The position numbers and the translations under genes are program-made. From Chloroflexota bacterium (GTDB lineage Bacteria > Chloroflexota > Anaerolineae > Aggregatilineales > Phototrophicaceae): 64,000 nucleotides of DNA. The stretch spans positions 109,914 through 173,913 of the forward strand of contig JAPOXG010000025.1 in NCBI GenBank assembly GCA_026707225.1. The letters are read 5' to 3'. Below the pieces are notes generated by a model. The model saw only the letters and a list, made by a program, of their open reading frames with translations. It was not told the origin of the DNA and did no database searches. The first letter of the stretch is position 1. Every line of letters begins with the position of its first letter. Positions 47,665-57,165 of the stretch are shown here, piece after piece.

Positions 47665-48645
47665 ATGAACAACAGCTCGAGGGATCGCGAATTGGTCGAC
47701 CTTTCCGTCATCATCGTCAGTTGGAATGTGCGCGAGCTGCTTGACAAATGTCTGGAAAGCTTAAGACGGGCGCGGCGCTCGAATGCTATCCACGGTCAAA
47801 TTGACTTCAGCATGGAAGTCATCGTGGTGGATTCTGGAAGCGCCGACGGCAGCGTGGAGTTGCTGCGCGAAAAACACCCGGACCTGACGCTATTGGCGCA
47901 AAGTAAAAATGTTGGCTTCACGCGCGGCAACAATATCGGTTTGAAGCGCGCGCGCGGCGCATTCCTGCTCCTGCTCAATCCAGACACGGAAGTCAGCCCA
48001 GGCGCCATCGCCCTTATGATCGACTTTATGAGCGGGCATCCGCGCGTCGGCATCGCGGGACCGCATACGCTCAACAGCGACGGCAGCCATCAATCGACCC
48101 GCCGCCGCTTCCCAACGCTATTGACCGGCGTCTTCGAAAGCACCTGGCTCTCCGCTTGGGCGCCCGCCGCTGTCGAGCGCCGTTACCGAATGCTCGACAC
48201 AAGTGACGATGACATCCTGGAGGCCGATTGGGTGCAAGGCTCGGCGCTGATGCTGCGGCGCGAAGTATATGATGCAATCGGCGGACTGGACGAGGGCTTC
48301 ACCATGTATTCGGAAGAGCTCGACTACTGCCGGCGCGCCAAGGCAGCGGGCTGGCAGGTCTTCTATCACGGCGGCGCCATTATCACGCATCATGGCGGCA
48401 AAAGCAGCGAACAGGCGGCCGCCTTCAAGCAGATCCACTTCCAGACCAGCAAACTCCGATATTTCCGCAAGCATCATGGCCGCGCGCAATACCTGCTCCT
48501 GCGCGCGATCCTGCTGCTGCAGTTCGGCTGGCAACTGTGCCTGGAGAGCCTCAAGGGCGCGCTGGGCCACAAACGTGATCTCCGGGCGCAGCGTGTTCGC
48601 GTCTATTGGCAAGTGCTGCGCACGGGACTGAGGGTCCGGCCATGA
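47665..48645 (+). CDS. GT2-family glycosyltransferase
   Basis: A 326-residue GT-A transferase of the rhamnosyltransferase-like type. The N-terminal SVIIVSWNVRELLDKCLESL, the metal region VVDSGSADGS, NVGFTRGNNIG and LLLNPDTEV are characteristic, with the acceptor loop WVQGSALMLRREV and the base motif YSEELDYCRRAK. It likely adds a sugar, possibly the GDP-derived deoxyhexose, to a lipid-linked glycan. It ends by overlapping the next gene (ATGA). Confidence 0.9.
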   Translation: MNNSSRDRELVDLSVIIVSWNVRELLDKCLESLRRARRSNAIHGQIDFSMEVIVVDSGSADGSVELLREKHPDLTLLAQSKNVGFTRGNNIGLKRARGAFLLLLNPDTEVSPGAIALMIDFMSGHPRVGIAGPHTLNSDGSHQSTRRRFPTLLTGVFESTWLSAWAPAAVERRYRMLDTSDDDILEADWVQGSALMLRREVYDAIGGLDEGFTMYSEELDYCRRAKAAGWQVFYHGGAIITHHGGKSSEQAAAFKQIHFQTSKLRYFRKHHGRAQYLLLRAILLLQFGWQLCLESLKGALGHKRDLRAQRVRVYWQVLRTGLRVRP

Positions 48646-49766
48646 AGATCGGCTTGATCAGCGGCGAGTTTCCGCCGATGCCCGGCGGCGTTGGCGACTT
48701 CACCAGAAGCCTGGCTGAAAGCCTCTGCGATCACGGGCATGAAGTCCACATCCTTAGCCGTTCGGGATCGACCATCGCCAACTTGAACGTCAGCGCCGTC
48801 CGCGGCTGGGGAGCCAGCAGCCTGCCGGCGATTCGAGCCTGGGCGCGCCATCTTGGTCTCGACATCGTCAATCTGCAATATCAGACTGCCGCCTTCGACA
48901 TGTCCCCCTATATTCACTTCTTGCCTGCGGCAGTTGATACAGCGCTCGTCACAACATTTCACGATCTGCGCTATCCCTATCTATTTCCCAAAGCCGGTCG
49001 GCTCCGCGACTGGATCGTGAAGCGCCTGGCGCATTCATCGGCCGGCGTCATCACCACCAATCACGAAGACGATATCCGCTTGTCCCGCCTGCCCAACCGC
49101 CGCCTTATCCCGATCGGCAGCAGCATCCCGAGCGCGAATTGCAGTGACAGCGCCGCATTCGCCGCGCGTTGGCGAGAGCCCGCGAAGGCAAACAGTTTTG
49201 TACTGGGTCATTTCGGATTCGTTAAATCGGTCAAAGGTATCGACTACTTAATCGAGGCGCTCGCGACCCTGAGAAGCGCCGGGCATGATCTGCGGCTCCT
49301 ATTCATTGGCGCAAGGCGCAACAATGTCGATTCAAAAGAGGACGCCGATTATCTGCGCGCCTTGGAAGACCGCATCGAGCAACTTGGGCTCGCCGACGCG
49401 ATTGACTGGACCGGCTACCTGACTGACCGGGAGGTAGCGGCTTGCTTCCAGGCAATTGACTTGATGGCGCTGCCATTCACGGACGGCGCCTCTTATCGGC
49501 GCAGCAGCCTGATAGCGGCGATCCACAGCGGCTGCGCTATCTTGACAACCGAACCGTCCGTCCCGGTGGCGCCCTTTGTACACGGCTCGAATTTGTGGCT
49601 GGTCCCGCGCTGTTCCGCCGACGCGCTAACAGGGGCGATTCTCCAGTTGATGAGCGATCGAGAGAAATTGAAGCGCCTGCGAACGGGCGCTGTAAATCTG
49701 AGGGCACAGTTCGACTGGGACGTAATCGCTCGTGAGACCGTTGCCTTATATCAGATGATCATTTGA
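48642..49766 (+). CDS. GT4-family glycosyltransferase
   Basis: A 374-residue GT-B transferase. It starts KIGLISGEFPPMPGGVGDFTRSL; the C-terminal half has LGHFGFVKSVKGIDYLIEAL and the donor-site region around LMALPFTDGASYRRSSLIAAIHSGC, split over ~274-300. The start is the ATG at 48642, which overlaps the previous stop by four bases and follows GAGGG. It belongs to the same unit as the GT2 gene and the downstream membrane proteins. Confidence 0.88.
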   Translation: MKIGLISGEFPPMPGGVGDFTRSLAESLCDHGHEVHILSRSGSTIANLNVSAVRGWGASSLPAIRAWARHLGLDIVNLQYQTAAFDMSPYIHFLPAAVDTALVTTFHDLRYPYLFPKAGRLRDWIVKRLAHSSAGVITTNHEDDIRLSRLPNRRLIPIGSSIPSANCSDSAAFAARWREPAKANSFVLGHFGFVKSVKGIDYLIEALATLRSAGHDLRLLFIGARRNNVDSKEDADYLRALEDRIEQLGLADAIDWTGYLTDREVAACFQAIDLMALPFTDGASYRRSSLIAAIHSGCAILTTEPSVPVAPFVHGSNLWLVPRCSADALTGAILQLMSDREKLKRLRTGAVNLRAQFDWDVIARETVALYQMII

Positions 49767-49778
49767 CGGCTGCTCCTG

Positions 49779-52010
49779 ATGACGCGACTCCATTCACTGA
49801 CAAGACACAAGGATCTCCTCGCCATTGCCGCTCTCGTCCTGCTCTGGCTGCTTTTCTTTTGGCGCCTTTTTACGCCGATAGCGTCCGATCAAGCATCGCT
49901 GACTCAAGGCGATTTCTCCGGGCAATTCGTCGCTTTCGGCGCTTACCAGTATGAACGATTGACGCTTGGCGAGATCCCGCTCTGGAATCCCTACAACAAT
50001 GGCGGATTGCCCTTCATCGCCGATACGCAGGCGGCCGTCTTTTATCCGCCGCGCTGGGCCACCATCGCGCTTAGCGCATTGACGGGCGGCTGGACCTACA
50101 ACTCGCTGCAAATGGAGATGACCGCCCACGTCCTGCTCTACACCCTGCTCATGTACGCCTTCCTGCGGCGGCTGACCCGACGCAGCGAACTGAGCCATCT
50201 GGCGGCGCTGGCGGCATCGGCGATTGTAGGATACGGCGGCTACACCACCGGCTATCCACCGCTGCAGCTGGCCGTCCTGGAGGCGGCGACCTGGCTGCCC
50301 TTGACGCTAATCGGCATCCTCGAAGCGACGCGTCGGCGGGCTTTGGATTTTCGCTTCATCGCGCTGGCCAGCTTGGCTTTGGGCTTGTCCTGGTTGGCGG
50401 GCCATCCGCAGACGAGTTGGTTCATAACCTATCTGGCAGCGGCCTATCTGGCCTACTGCTGCTACCGCCGGCGCACCGGCTGGATGAGCTTCATCCGCGC
50501 ATTCATTTTCTTTGGGCTGGTTGCCTTCGGTCTCACCGCTGTGACGATAATCCCCGGCATCGAGTATCTGCTGCATACGTCGCGCGAGGGGCTGGGATTC
50601 GCCACCAAGGGCAACGGATTTCCCTACCGCGATATCATTCAGTTTGTCTATCCGGGCACGGTTAGCCAATGGTCGCCGCTTTACGTTGGCGCCCCGGCGC
50701 TCTTCTTCGTGGCAGCCGCCATCTTTTGCCGCGCGCGCCAAAGCCGATTCTGGCTGCTCGTTGCCGCCCTCGCCATCCTGCTCAGCCTGGGCGAAAACAG
50801 CGCCTTCTACCATGCCAGCTACCAACTGGTCCCCGGTTTGCGCTTCTTCCGCGGGCAGGAACGAGCCGCCCTCTTGGTCGCCAACAGCCTGGCGGTCCTG
50901 GCCGGTCTCGGCATCGCGGGAATCGCCGATTGGCCCAATCAAGTTCATCGCGGGCGCGCGCTAAATTATTGGTTTCGTTTCACTGCCCTGCTGGTTGTCA
51001 TCGCCCTCGGGCTCTTATTCGCCTGGCTCGATGACGCGGCCCGTTGGGGCAAGCTATTCGATGTTGCCGCTCGCAGCGCGATCGTCGCCGGTGCGTCTTA
51101 TGCCCTCTTACGCCTATTCCTGCGCGCGCCCCGCCGGCCGTCCCTGCAACTGGCTTTGATCGCGCTTATCGCCTTCGAGTTGATCTCGGTGAATATCGAC
51201 CAACCCGCCAACTACGATTCCCTTCCCTATAGTGAACAGGTGCCGATGGCGCCGCCGCCATTGATCCAGACCGTTTTGGACGACGAAGATTCGGGACCTT
51301 TTCGCGTCGACGGTTTCCGCGGCTTGCGCGATAATTTTGGAAGCCTCTACGCAGTCATGGATATGCGCGGCATCAGCCCGCTCTTTCTCAAAGGACCGCA
51401 GGCCATCATCTACCGCGATTATGTCAACAACCCGCTCGCCTGGGAATTGTTCGCGGTGAAGTATGTCTTCAGCGGGTCGAGCTCGCTCTCGCTGCCCAGC
51501 GCCGTCATCGACCGCGGCCGCGATCAAGATGGAGAGGTATATCTGCACCGGCTTGAGGACCCGCGCCCCTTCGCCCTCTTGTATTATGAGGCAGACATTG
51601 TCGACAGCGATGAATGGGCGCTGGAACTCATGGCCGATCCGCGCTACAACGAACGCGAGAAAATTGTTCTGCATCAGCCGCCGACGCTCAAACTGCCCGC
51701 CGCCGCCGAGGGAACCGTCCAAGTGAAATCATTCGCGCCGGAAGCAATCACGCTCGACATTGAAACGGCGGAGAACGCCATTCTTTCGCTCTCACTGCCC
51801 CATTATCCCGGCTGGCAAGCGCGTCTGAACGGGAAGGCGGCTGAAATCATGCGCGCTTACGGGGGCTTGAGCGCCATCGAAATCCCCGCCGGCCAGCACA
51901 TTCTCAGTCTTGTATTTGCGCCTCTCAGTTACGCCATTGGCGCCTTGATCAGTCTGGCTGCCTGGCTTGCTTTGGCCCTGCTCGCTCTAGCGACTATTTG
52001 GCGGAGTTAA
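49779..52010 (+). CDS. YfhO-like polytopic membrane protein
   Basis: A 743-residue protein with a first membrane helix (LLAIAALVLLWLLFFWRLF), an extracytoplasmic loop with GEIPLWNPYNNGGLPFIADTQ, further helices to about residue 470, a large C-terminal extracytoplasmic domain and a final helix pair. The WNPY..G.P...D.Q..VFYPP pattern is the hallmark of the bacterial YfhO family, which resembles GT-C glycosyltransferases and modifies teichoic acids with glycosyl groups in Firmicutes. Here it probably glycosylates a surface polymer; the substrate is unknown. Confidence 0.85.
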   Translation: MTRLHSLTRHKDLLAIAALVLLWLLFFWRLFTPIASDQASLTQGDFSGQFVAFGAYQYERLTLGEIPLWNPYNNGGLPFIADTQAAVFYPPRWATIALSALTGGWTYNSLQMEMTAHVLLYTLLMYAFLRRLTRRSELSHLAALAASAIVGYGGYTTGYPPLQLAVLEAATWLPLTLIGILEATRRRALDFRFIALASLALGLSWLAGHPQTSWFITYLAAAYLAYCCYRRRTGWMSFIRAFIFFGLVAFGLTAVTIIPGIEYLLHTSREGLGFATKGNGFPYRDIIQFVYPGTVSQWSPLYVGAPALFFVAAAIFCRARQSRFWLLVAALAILLSLGENSAFYHASYQLVPGLRFFRGQERAALLVANSLAVLAGLGIAGIADWPNQVHRGRALNYWFRFTALLVVIALGLLFAWLDDAARWGKLFDVAARSAIVAGASYALLRLFLRAPRRPSLQLALIALIAFELISVNIDQPANYDSLPYSEQVPMAPPPLIQTVLDDEDSGPFRVDGFRGLRDNFGSLYAVMDMRGISPLFLKGPQAIIYRDYVNNPLAWELFAVKYVFSGSSSLSLPSAVIDRGRDQDGEVYLHRLEDPRPFALLYYEADIVDSDEWALELMADPRYNEREKIVLHQPPTLKLPAAAEGTVQVKSFAPEAITLDIETAENAILSLSLPHYPGWQARLNGKAAEIMRAYGGLSAIEIPAGQHILSLVFAPLSYAIGALISLAAWLALALLALATIWRS

Positions 52011-52013
52011 GGC

Positions 52014-53504
52014 ATGAGGACAGCCAGCGGACTGCAAGTCTGGATTAGTCAACTGGATGGCCGCCAATACGCGCTGGCGGTCGGCTTTGGAATCGGCATC
52101 ATCGGCGCGGGCTTGGGATTTTTGATCGCCGTTCTCGGTCCCTGGCTGGCGCTTGCGGCGATGCTAGGTCTGCTCGCCGGGCTGTATATCATCACGGATG
52201 TCAATGCGGCGTTATATGCCATTATCGGCGTGGTGCTGCTGCTGCCATTCGGTGTCTTCCCGGTCAAGATCGCCATCACGCCCACCCTGCTCGATCTGGC
52301 TTTGGGCGGTTTCTTGCTGGTGTACCTCTTCCAGTGGATGACCGGTCGCCGGGGCGGCTTGCGCTTGACGCCGGCGCATGCCCTGATCATCATCTATGTG
52401 ATGTGGCTGGCGCTCGCCTTCGCCCTGGGCTTGCGCCATGCCAGCCCGACATCGGCGACGATTCGCCAATTCGCCGAAACCTTGCTGAGCATCGGCATGG
52501 TGTTCATCCTCGCAGATCTCTTGCGCAGCCCGGCCAGTCTGCGCCGGCTTACGCAGGTCATCATTGCGGCGATCGGCGCGCAAGCCCTGCTGGCCATCGC
52601 CCTTTACCTCGCGCCTGACAGTTTGGCCGAGGCGCTGCTGGCGCGGCTGTCAAGGATCGGCTACCCCGCTGGCGGCGTCATCCGCTATATCGAAGACAAT
52701 CCGGCTTTGGCTGAGCGGGCTATCGGCACCTGGGTGGACCCCAACGCCCTGGGCGGCATCCTGGCGACGGCAGCCATGATGATCGCGCCGCAGGTTGTCG
52801 CAAAGCGCTCCCTCCTGCCCTCGCGCTGGCTGACATTCGGCTTGTTCGCGGTCGTCGCCTTGGCGCTCTTGTTGACGTTTTCGCGCGCTTCCTTCCTGGC
52901 TCTGGGCGCCGGCTTGCTCATGATTGCATTCCTCCGCTACCGCCGCTTGATCCCGGCGCTGCTCGTCGCCGGCTTGCTCTTTCTGTTCTTGCCGCAGACG
53001 CAAGCCTACATCGACCGGCTGATGCAAGCCTTTCAAGGCGCGGACCTGGCGACGCAAATGCGCATTGGCGAATGGACGGATTCGCTCCAAGTGATCGGCC
53101 GCTATCCCTTTGTCGGCTTGGGCTTCACCGGCGCGCCCGAGATCGACATCTATGCCAATGTCGCCAACATGTATTTGATGATGGCGAATCAAATCGGGCT
53201 GACGGGTTTGGCGATCTTCCTGGCGACAATGCTGGGCGTATTCGCTTACGGCCACAAGGCTTGGCGATATGCGCGCGGCAACCCGGATTTCGCCGCGCTC
53301 CATTTGGGTTTTCACGCGGCGCTATTCACCGGTCTGGTCAACGCCATCGCCGACCTCTATTTTTTTCGCCTCGACTTCCAGTCGTCAATCACCTGGTTTT
53401 GGCTGATCGTCGCGCTTTGCGTCGCCAGCTCCAAGCTGGCTTTGGAGGAGGGAGCCAGGAATTCGGCCAAAGGCGCCATTGCAAAAAGGGACCACATGCA
53501 TTAG
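52014..53504 (+). CDS. O-antigen ligase/polymerase-like membrane protein
   Basis: A 496-residue protein with about twelve hydrophobic helices. The Wzy_C-type loop is seen around residues 355-385 (WTDSLQVIGRYPFVGLGFTGAPEI, in pieces), including the conserved Pro-x-x-G-x-G. Such proteins polymerise or ligate lipid-linked glycans outside the membrane. It begins four bases after the YfhO stop with GGAG upstream, closing the glycan gene group. The acceptor is unknown. Confidence 0.83.
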   Translation: MRTASGLQVWISQLDGRQYALAVGFGIGIIGAGLGFLIAVLGPWLALAAMLGLLAGLYIITDVNAALYAIIGVVLLLPFGVFPVKIAITPTLLDLALGGFLLVYLFQWMTGRRGGLRLTPAHALIIIYVMWLALAFALGLRHASPTSATIRQFAETLLSIGMVFILADLLRSPASLRRLTQVIIAAIGAQALLAIALYLAPDSLAEALLARLSRIGYPAGGVIRYIEDNPALAERAIGTWVDPNALGGILATAAMMIAPQVVAKRSLLPSRWLTFGLFAVVALALLLTFSRASFLALGAGLLMIAFLRYRRLIPALLVAGLLFLFLPQTQAYIDRLMQAFQGADLATQMRIGEWTDSLQVIGRYPFVGLGFTGAPEIDIYANVANMYLMMANQIGLTGLAIFLATMLGVFAYGHKAWRYARGNPDFAALHLGFHAALFTGLVNAIADLYFFRLDFQSSITWFWLIVALCVASSKLALEEGARNSAKGAIAKRDHMH

Positions 53505-53587
53505 CATGGCGCCTCGACAATCGAATGACAGCTTTCCGCTTCGCGACATCTGTTCACGCGAGGCTGCTACCCAAGGGAAGGTACACC

Positions 53588-53902
53588 ATGAGAGACTATG
53601 AACTCACGTTCATCGTTCGCATACTCCCCTCAGACGAAGAAGTCAACCAAGCCATTGATCAAGTCATCAGTTTTATCGAACTGGGTGACAATGGCGTGGT
53701 CAAGAACGTCGACCGCAAGATATTCGGTCGCCGCCGGCTGGCCTACCAGATCGGCGGCCAGCGCGAAGGTCATTACGTCCTGATTCGCGCCGCCATTCAA
53801 GCTGACCACATTCATGAGCTGGAGACCGAATTAAAGCTGTTTGATCCGGTGCTCCGTTATCTGCTCGTGCGCGAAGAAGGCGAAGTCAAGCAGCCCGCCT
53901 AA
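53588..53902 (+). CDS. rpsF: 30S ribosomal protein S6
   Basis: A 104-residue ribosomal protein binding the central domain of 16S rRNA with S18. It begins MRDYELTFIVR and includes GRRRLAYQIGGQREGHYVL. The start is the ATG at 53588 with AAGG upstream; the open frame further upstream is a shadow of the polymerase gene. It is followed by rpsR after 84 bp, with no ssb gene between. Confidence 0.95.
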   Translation: MRDYELTFIVRILPSDEEVNQAIDQVISFIELGDNGVVKNVDRKIFGRRRLAYQIGGQREGHYVLIRAAIQADHIHELETELKLFDPVLRYLLVREEGEVKQPA

Positions 53903-53986
53903 TCGCAGTCAGCAAGTCAGCGCGCGCATTCTGAGCGCGGCGCCTATTCCCGCTTCAAGATACGCTACTTATGGAGATCCAAACTC

Positions 53987-54298
53987 GTGAGCGAAAACCC
54001 GGAAAGAAGATCGACTCGAGCTTCATCCAGCCCCCGGCCTGAGCGCGGCGCTGGACGGCGCGGCGGACCGCCCGGCAGGAGACGCGGACGGCGACGCCGC
54101 GGCCGATCCACTTATTGCCCCAAGGGCCGCTGCTTTGATTATAAGGACCTCGATATGCTCTCCCGATACGTCAATGAGAGCGGCAAAATCAAGCCGCGGC
54201 GCCAAACCGGCAATTGCTCGCGCTGCCAACGCGAACTATCGCGCGAAATCAAACGCGCCCGCCATTTGGCTCTGCTGCCCTATGTCGTCGCCGATTAG
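53987..54298 (+). CDS. rpsR: 30S ribosomal protein S18
   Basis: A 103-residue protein with an Arg/Gly-rich N-terminal extension (~40 residues) before the conserved core from [16 protein letters not shown]. Four cysteines (C-x4-C and C-x2-C in [10 protein letters not shown]) could bind zinc, the C+ form of S18. It starts with GTG after GGAGAT. No rplI follows. Confidence 0.93.
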   Translation: MSENPERRSTRASSSPRPERGAGRRGGPPGRRRGRRRRGRSTYCPKGRCFDYKDLDMLSRYVNESGKIKPRRQTGNCSRCQRELSREIKRARHLALLPYVVAD

Positions 54299-54395
54299 GC
54301 GCATGCCGCCTCGCCCATTCGCCAGGTCAGGCCGACGGCGCCGGGATGCCAGCCGTCCGCGTAAGACGGAAATCATCTGAGGAGCTCAGCGATTC

Positions 54396-55727
54396 ATGTC
54401 GAAGAAGGCTCAAACGACAGGCGTGCCAAGACGCCGGCGCCGCCGAAGACAAGCGGCCGATGCGGCGCCAGGAAGCGAAAACATCCCGCGGGACCAGACC
54501 GATGAGTCTTACGTCAGCCGCGCGGAAAGGGAAGCGCAGCTGCAGAAATGGGTGATTCGCGGCGTCATCGCCGTAGCCGCCGCACTGGCTCTGATCGTCG
54601 CCGTCACCTTCGCTATCGAACAGCTCATCGTGCCCAATCAAGCGGTGGCGGTGGTGCATGGCGTCGACATCACGGTAAGGGAGTTTCGCCAAGAATACCT
54701 GCTGGAGCGCAACCGGCTGCTGCTGCAGCTTAACCAGGTCCAGTCCGCCGGTTTCGATTTTCAGCAGTTGGCGCAGCAAGAGCCCTATAAGACCTGGATC
54801 AACGAAGTGAACGTGCCTGACCAGCTGGGGCTGCGGGTGATTAACGACATGGTTGATGACCGGCTGCTCGCGGAAGAAGCCGTTTCACGCAGCATCCACG
54901 TTGACCCGGCAGATCTGCGCCAGGCTGTCGAAGAATTCTTCGGCTTTGACCCCACGCAGGTCGCGCTAATAGGGGTCGAACCAACCGCTACCATCGAGCC
55001 GACAATCACGCCGACGCCATTCGTTTCGCCCACACCGACAAACATTCCGGCGCCGACGGCAACTCCCGATCCCGCGGCGAGCGACGAGGAAGCAAGTCCT
55101 GAGCCAGATGTGACGCCTCAGCCGACGGTCGTCGAGCCGACGCGCAGCGCCGAAGAGGTTCGCGAAGACTTTGCCCAGAATGAGCAAGATTATCGCGCCT
55201 ATTTCGATCGCGTAGGCGTCGCCGCTGAAACGGTCGATGCCTTCTTCGAGCGCAATGCGTTGGAGACATTGCTTGCCGACGCCCTGGCGCCCGATGACGG
55301 CAGCTTGCTTTATGCCGATGCCCGCCACATCCTCGTCGGCGATGAAGAGACAGCCATGCGTGCGCTGCAAGCTTTACAGCAAGGCGAGTCATTCGCGGCG
55401 CTGGCGCGCGCAATCTCGACCGATTCAGGCAGCGGCGCGCGCGGTGGCGAATTGGGCGAAGCCTACGTCGGCAATTATGTGCGCGAATTCCGCCAAGCGA
55501 TCGAAGAAGCGGCGATCGGCGCGCTTGTCGGTCCCATCGAGAGCGAGTTTGGCTTTCACATTGTGCAAGTGCGCAGCAAAGAAGAGCGCAGCGGCGCTGA
55601 CATCGAATCACAGCTGCAACGCGCGAAGCTCCAGGAACTTGAGCATTTGAAGGCGACGTTGCGCGAAGACAACAGCGACCGCTTCGAAATATTCGACGCC
55701 TGGTTGGATAACATCCCGCGCGGTTGA
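54396..55727 (+). CDS. Membrane-anchored parvulin-type peptidyl-prolyl isomerase
   Basis: A 443-residue SurA/PrsA-like chaperone. A basic N-terminus (RRRRRRRQ) and one membrane helix (~52-76) are followed by a SurA_N-type helical domain (VTVREFRQEYLLERNRLL-like segment), a Thr/Pro-rich linker (~195-245), and a parvulin domain from ARHILVGDEETAMRAL to VGPIESEFGFHIVQVRS. It would fold exported proteins outside the membrane. A terminator follows directly. Confidence 0.9.
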   Translation: MSKKAQTTGVPRRRRRRRQAADAAPGSENIPRDQTDESYVSRAEREAQLQKWVIRGVIAVAAALALIVAVTFAIEQLIVPNQAVAVVHGVDITVREFRQEYLLERNRLLLQLNQVQSAGFDFQQLAQQEPYKTWINEVNVPDQLGLRVINDMVDDRLLAEEAVSRSIHVDPADLRQAVEEFFGFDPTQVALIGVEPTATIEPTITPTPFVSPTPTNIPAPTATPDPAASDEEASPEPDVTPQPTVVEPTRSAEEVREDFAQNEQDYRAYFDRVGVAAETVDAFFERNALETLLADALAPDDGSLLYADARHILVGDEETAMRALQALQQGESFAALARAISTDSGSGARGGELGEAYVGNYVREFRQAIEEAAIGALVGPIESEFGFHIVQVRSKEERSGADIESQLQRAKLQELEHLKATLREDNSDRFEIFDAWLDNIPRG

Positions 55728-55752
55728 GCGCGAAATCAGCCGCAATCCGTAG

Positions 55753-55782
55753 CGCTTTCAGAGCGGGCGCTGAAAGCGTTTT
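55753..55782 (+). terminator. Rho-independent terminator after the PPIase gene
   Basis: A perfect 9-bp stem, CGCTTTCAG (55753-55761) and CTGAAAGCG (55770-55778), closes an 8-base loop and is followed by TTTT. Confidence 0.8.
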
Positions 55783-55823
55783 CTCGGTCGCTTATCCTAT
55801 AATGCAACTCAAAGCATTCCAAT

Positions 55824-55851
55824 TTGCTCGGATTGGCGTCTCGCTTATAAT
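55824..55851 (+). promoter_or_regulatory. Promoter of the FHA-protein gene, probably leaderless
   Basis: TTGCTC at 55824-55829 and a perfect TATAAT at 55846-55851 are 16 bp apart. Only six bases separate the -10 box from the ATG at 55858, so transcription would start at or beside the start codon. A second TATAAT lies at 55798-55803. Confidence 0.6.
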
Positions 55852-55857
55852 GCAGGC

Positions 55858-56631
55858 ATGAGCGCGAACCCAATTGACAAGCTGGAACGCCAACTCCAGG
55901 AATTGATCGAAGGCGCTTTTTCCCGTCTGTTCCGCCGGACCATTAAGGCCCGTGATATCGCCCTGTTGCTCCTGCGAGCGATGGAAGACAACGCGGCGCT
56001 TGCAGAAACAGCCAAGACCAAACCCATCGCCCCAGATACCTACGCCATTTACCTTGAGCCGGAGAATGCCATGCGGTTTCTGACACGGTATCCCGATTTG
56101 CCAGCGCGCCTGGCAGCATTTCTGGCCGAGCTGAGCAGCGAGTCCGGCTTCCAGCTTCTTGCCGCGCCCGCCGTTGCCGTCCTCGCCGACGGCCAGTTGG
56201 CGACTTATCAAGCCAGGGTCACCGCCAACCACAGCCCGGCATCAAGCGCCAACACCGAAAGCATGACCCCGCTGCCGAGTGATGCGGTATCCCGACGGCT
56301 TCTGGGCAACGCTCATCTCCACATCGTTGGCGAGGGCGTTGTGCCGCTGGCTAAATCCGTGATCAACATCGGCCGAGACAGCGACAACGATCTGGTCATC
56401 GACGATGATTATGTCTCGCGCCATCACGCCCAACTGCGGAAACGCTTCGGCGTCTACACCTTGTTTGATGTCAACAGTCGCGGAGGCGCCATGGTCAATA
56501 GCACAGTCATCAGCGAGCGCCGTCTGCAAAGCGGCGATGTGATTCGAATGGGTCATACCGATCTCATTTACGCCGACGACTATCGGCACGGCGTCTCAGA
56601 CGATACGACCCAGGTTCTGCCGCCGAGCTAG
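55858..56631 (+). CDS. FhaA-like protein (DUF3662 plus FHA domain)
   Basis: A 257-residue cytoplasmic protein. Residues ~1-120 form the DUF3662 domain (LERQLQELIEGAFSRLFRR, DIALLLLRAMEDN). The C-terminal ~90 residues are an FHA phosphothreonine-binding domain with INIGRDSDNDLVIDDDYVSRHHAQL, in pieces, and NSRGGAMVNSTVI. In Actinobacteria FhaA controls wall synthesis by binding phosphorylated MviN/FhaB partners. It is first in a row with a second FHA protein, mtnP, RodA/FtsW and a PBP homologue. Confidence 0.9.
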   Translation: MSANPIDKLERQLQELIEGAFSRLFRRTIKARDIALLLLRAMEDNAALAETAKTKPIAPDTYAIYLEPENAMRFLTRYPDLPARLAAFLAELSSESGFQLLAAPAVAVLADGQLATYQARVTANHSPASSANTESMTPLPSDAVSRRLLGNAHLHIVGEGVVPLAKSVINIGRDSDNDLVIDDDYVSRHHAQLRKRFGVYTLFDVNSRGGAMVNSTVISERRLQSGDVIRMGHTDLIYADDYRHGVSDDTTQVLPPS

Positions 56632-56640
56632 GTCACTATC

Positions 56641-57096
56641 TTGAGCGTCGAAGTCGCCGTCTTCATCTTGCGTCTGCTGGCGGGCTTGAGCCTGATCGGC
56701 TTCTTGGCAGTGCTCTTTCTTATCATCTGGCGCAGCATGCGGCAAGTCAATCATCAACTCGCGGCAGCGCGCATGGCGCACGGCTACTTGACAGGTCTGA
56801 GTTCGGAGCCCAGGCAAGCGAGCGAAGCGACTGAACGATTTCCGCTTCATGCGATTACCACACTGGGGCGCTCCGCCAGCAACACAATCGTGGTTAATGA
56901 TGACTACGCCAGCGCGCAGCACGCGCGCATTGTCCTGGAAGATGGGCAATGGTGGCTGGAAGACCGACGCAGCCGCAATGGCACCCGCCTCAACGACGTG
57001 GCCATCGATCAGCGCGCCGTTCTCACCGACAGCGATGTCATCGGCATCGGCAGTTTCAGCTACCGGCTCACGCTGATAAATAATATGAGCCGGTAA
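56641..57096 (+). CDS. FhaB-like FHA-domain membrane protein
   Basis: A 151-residue protein with one N-terminal membrane helix (FILRLLAGLSLIGFLAVLFL) and a cytoplasmic FHA domain: TLGRSASNTIVVNDDYASAQHARI and RSRNGTRLNDV. The layout matches FhaB/FipA of Actinobacteria. The start is TTG at 56641, nine bases after the previous stop. No Thr phosphorylation site could be identified with confidence in the short N-terminus. Confidence 0.87.
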   Translation: MSVEVAVFILRLLAGLSLIGFLAVLFLIIWRSMRQVNHQLAAARMAHGYLTGLSSEPRQASEATERFPLHAITTLGRSASNTIVVNDDYASAQHARIVLEDGQWWLEDRRSRNGTRLNDVAIDQRAVLTDSDVIGIGSFSYRLTLINNMSR

Positions 57097-57165
57097 ACGC
57101 TTAGAATCCGCGCGCGGCGTCGCATGGCCCCGCAGCGATGGGCAGAACCCAACAGGGAGGAAACG

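Noticed and set aside
53072..53587. Apparent fusion of rpsF to an upstream 172-residue segment
   Set aside because: The upstream segment is a frame-shifted shadow of the polymerase gene; the ATG at 53588 has its own ribosome-binding site and the normal S6 start.
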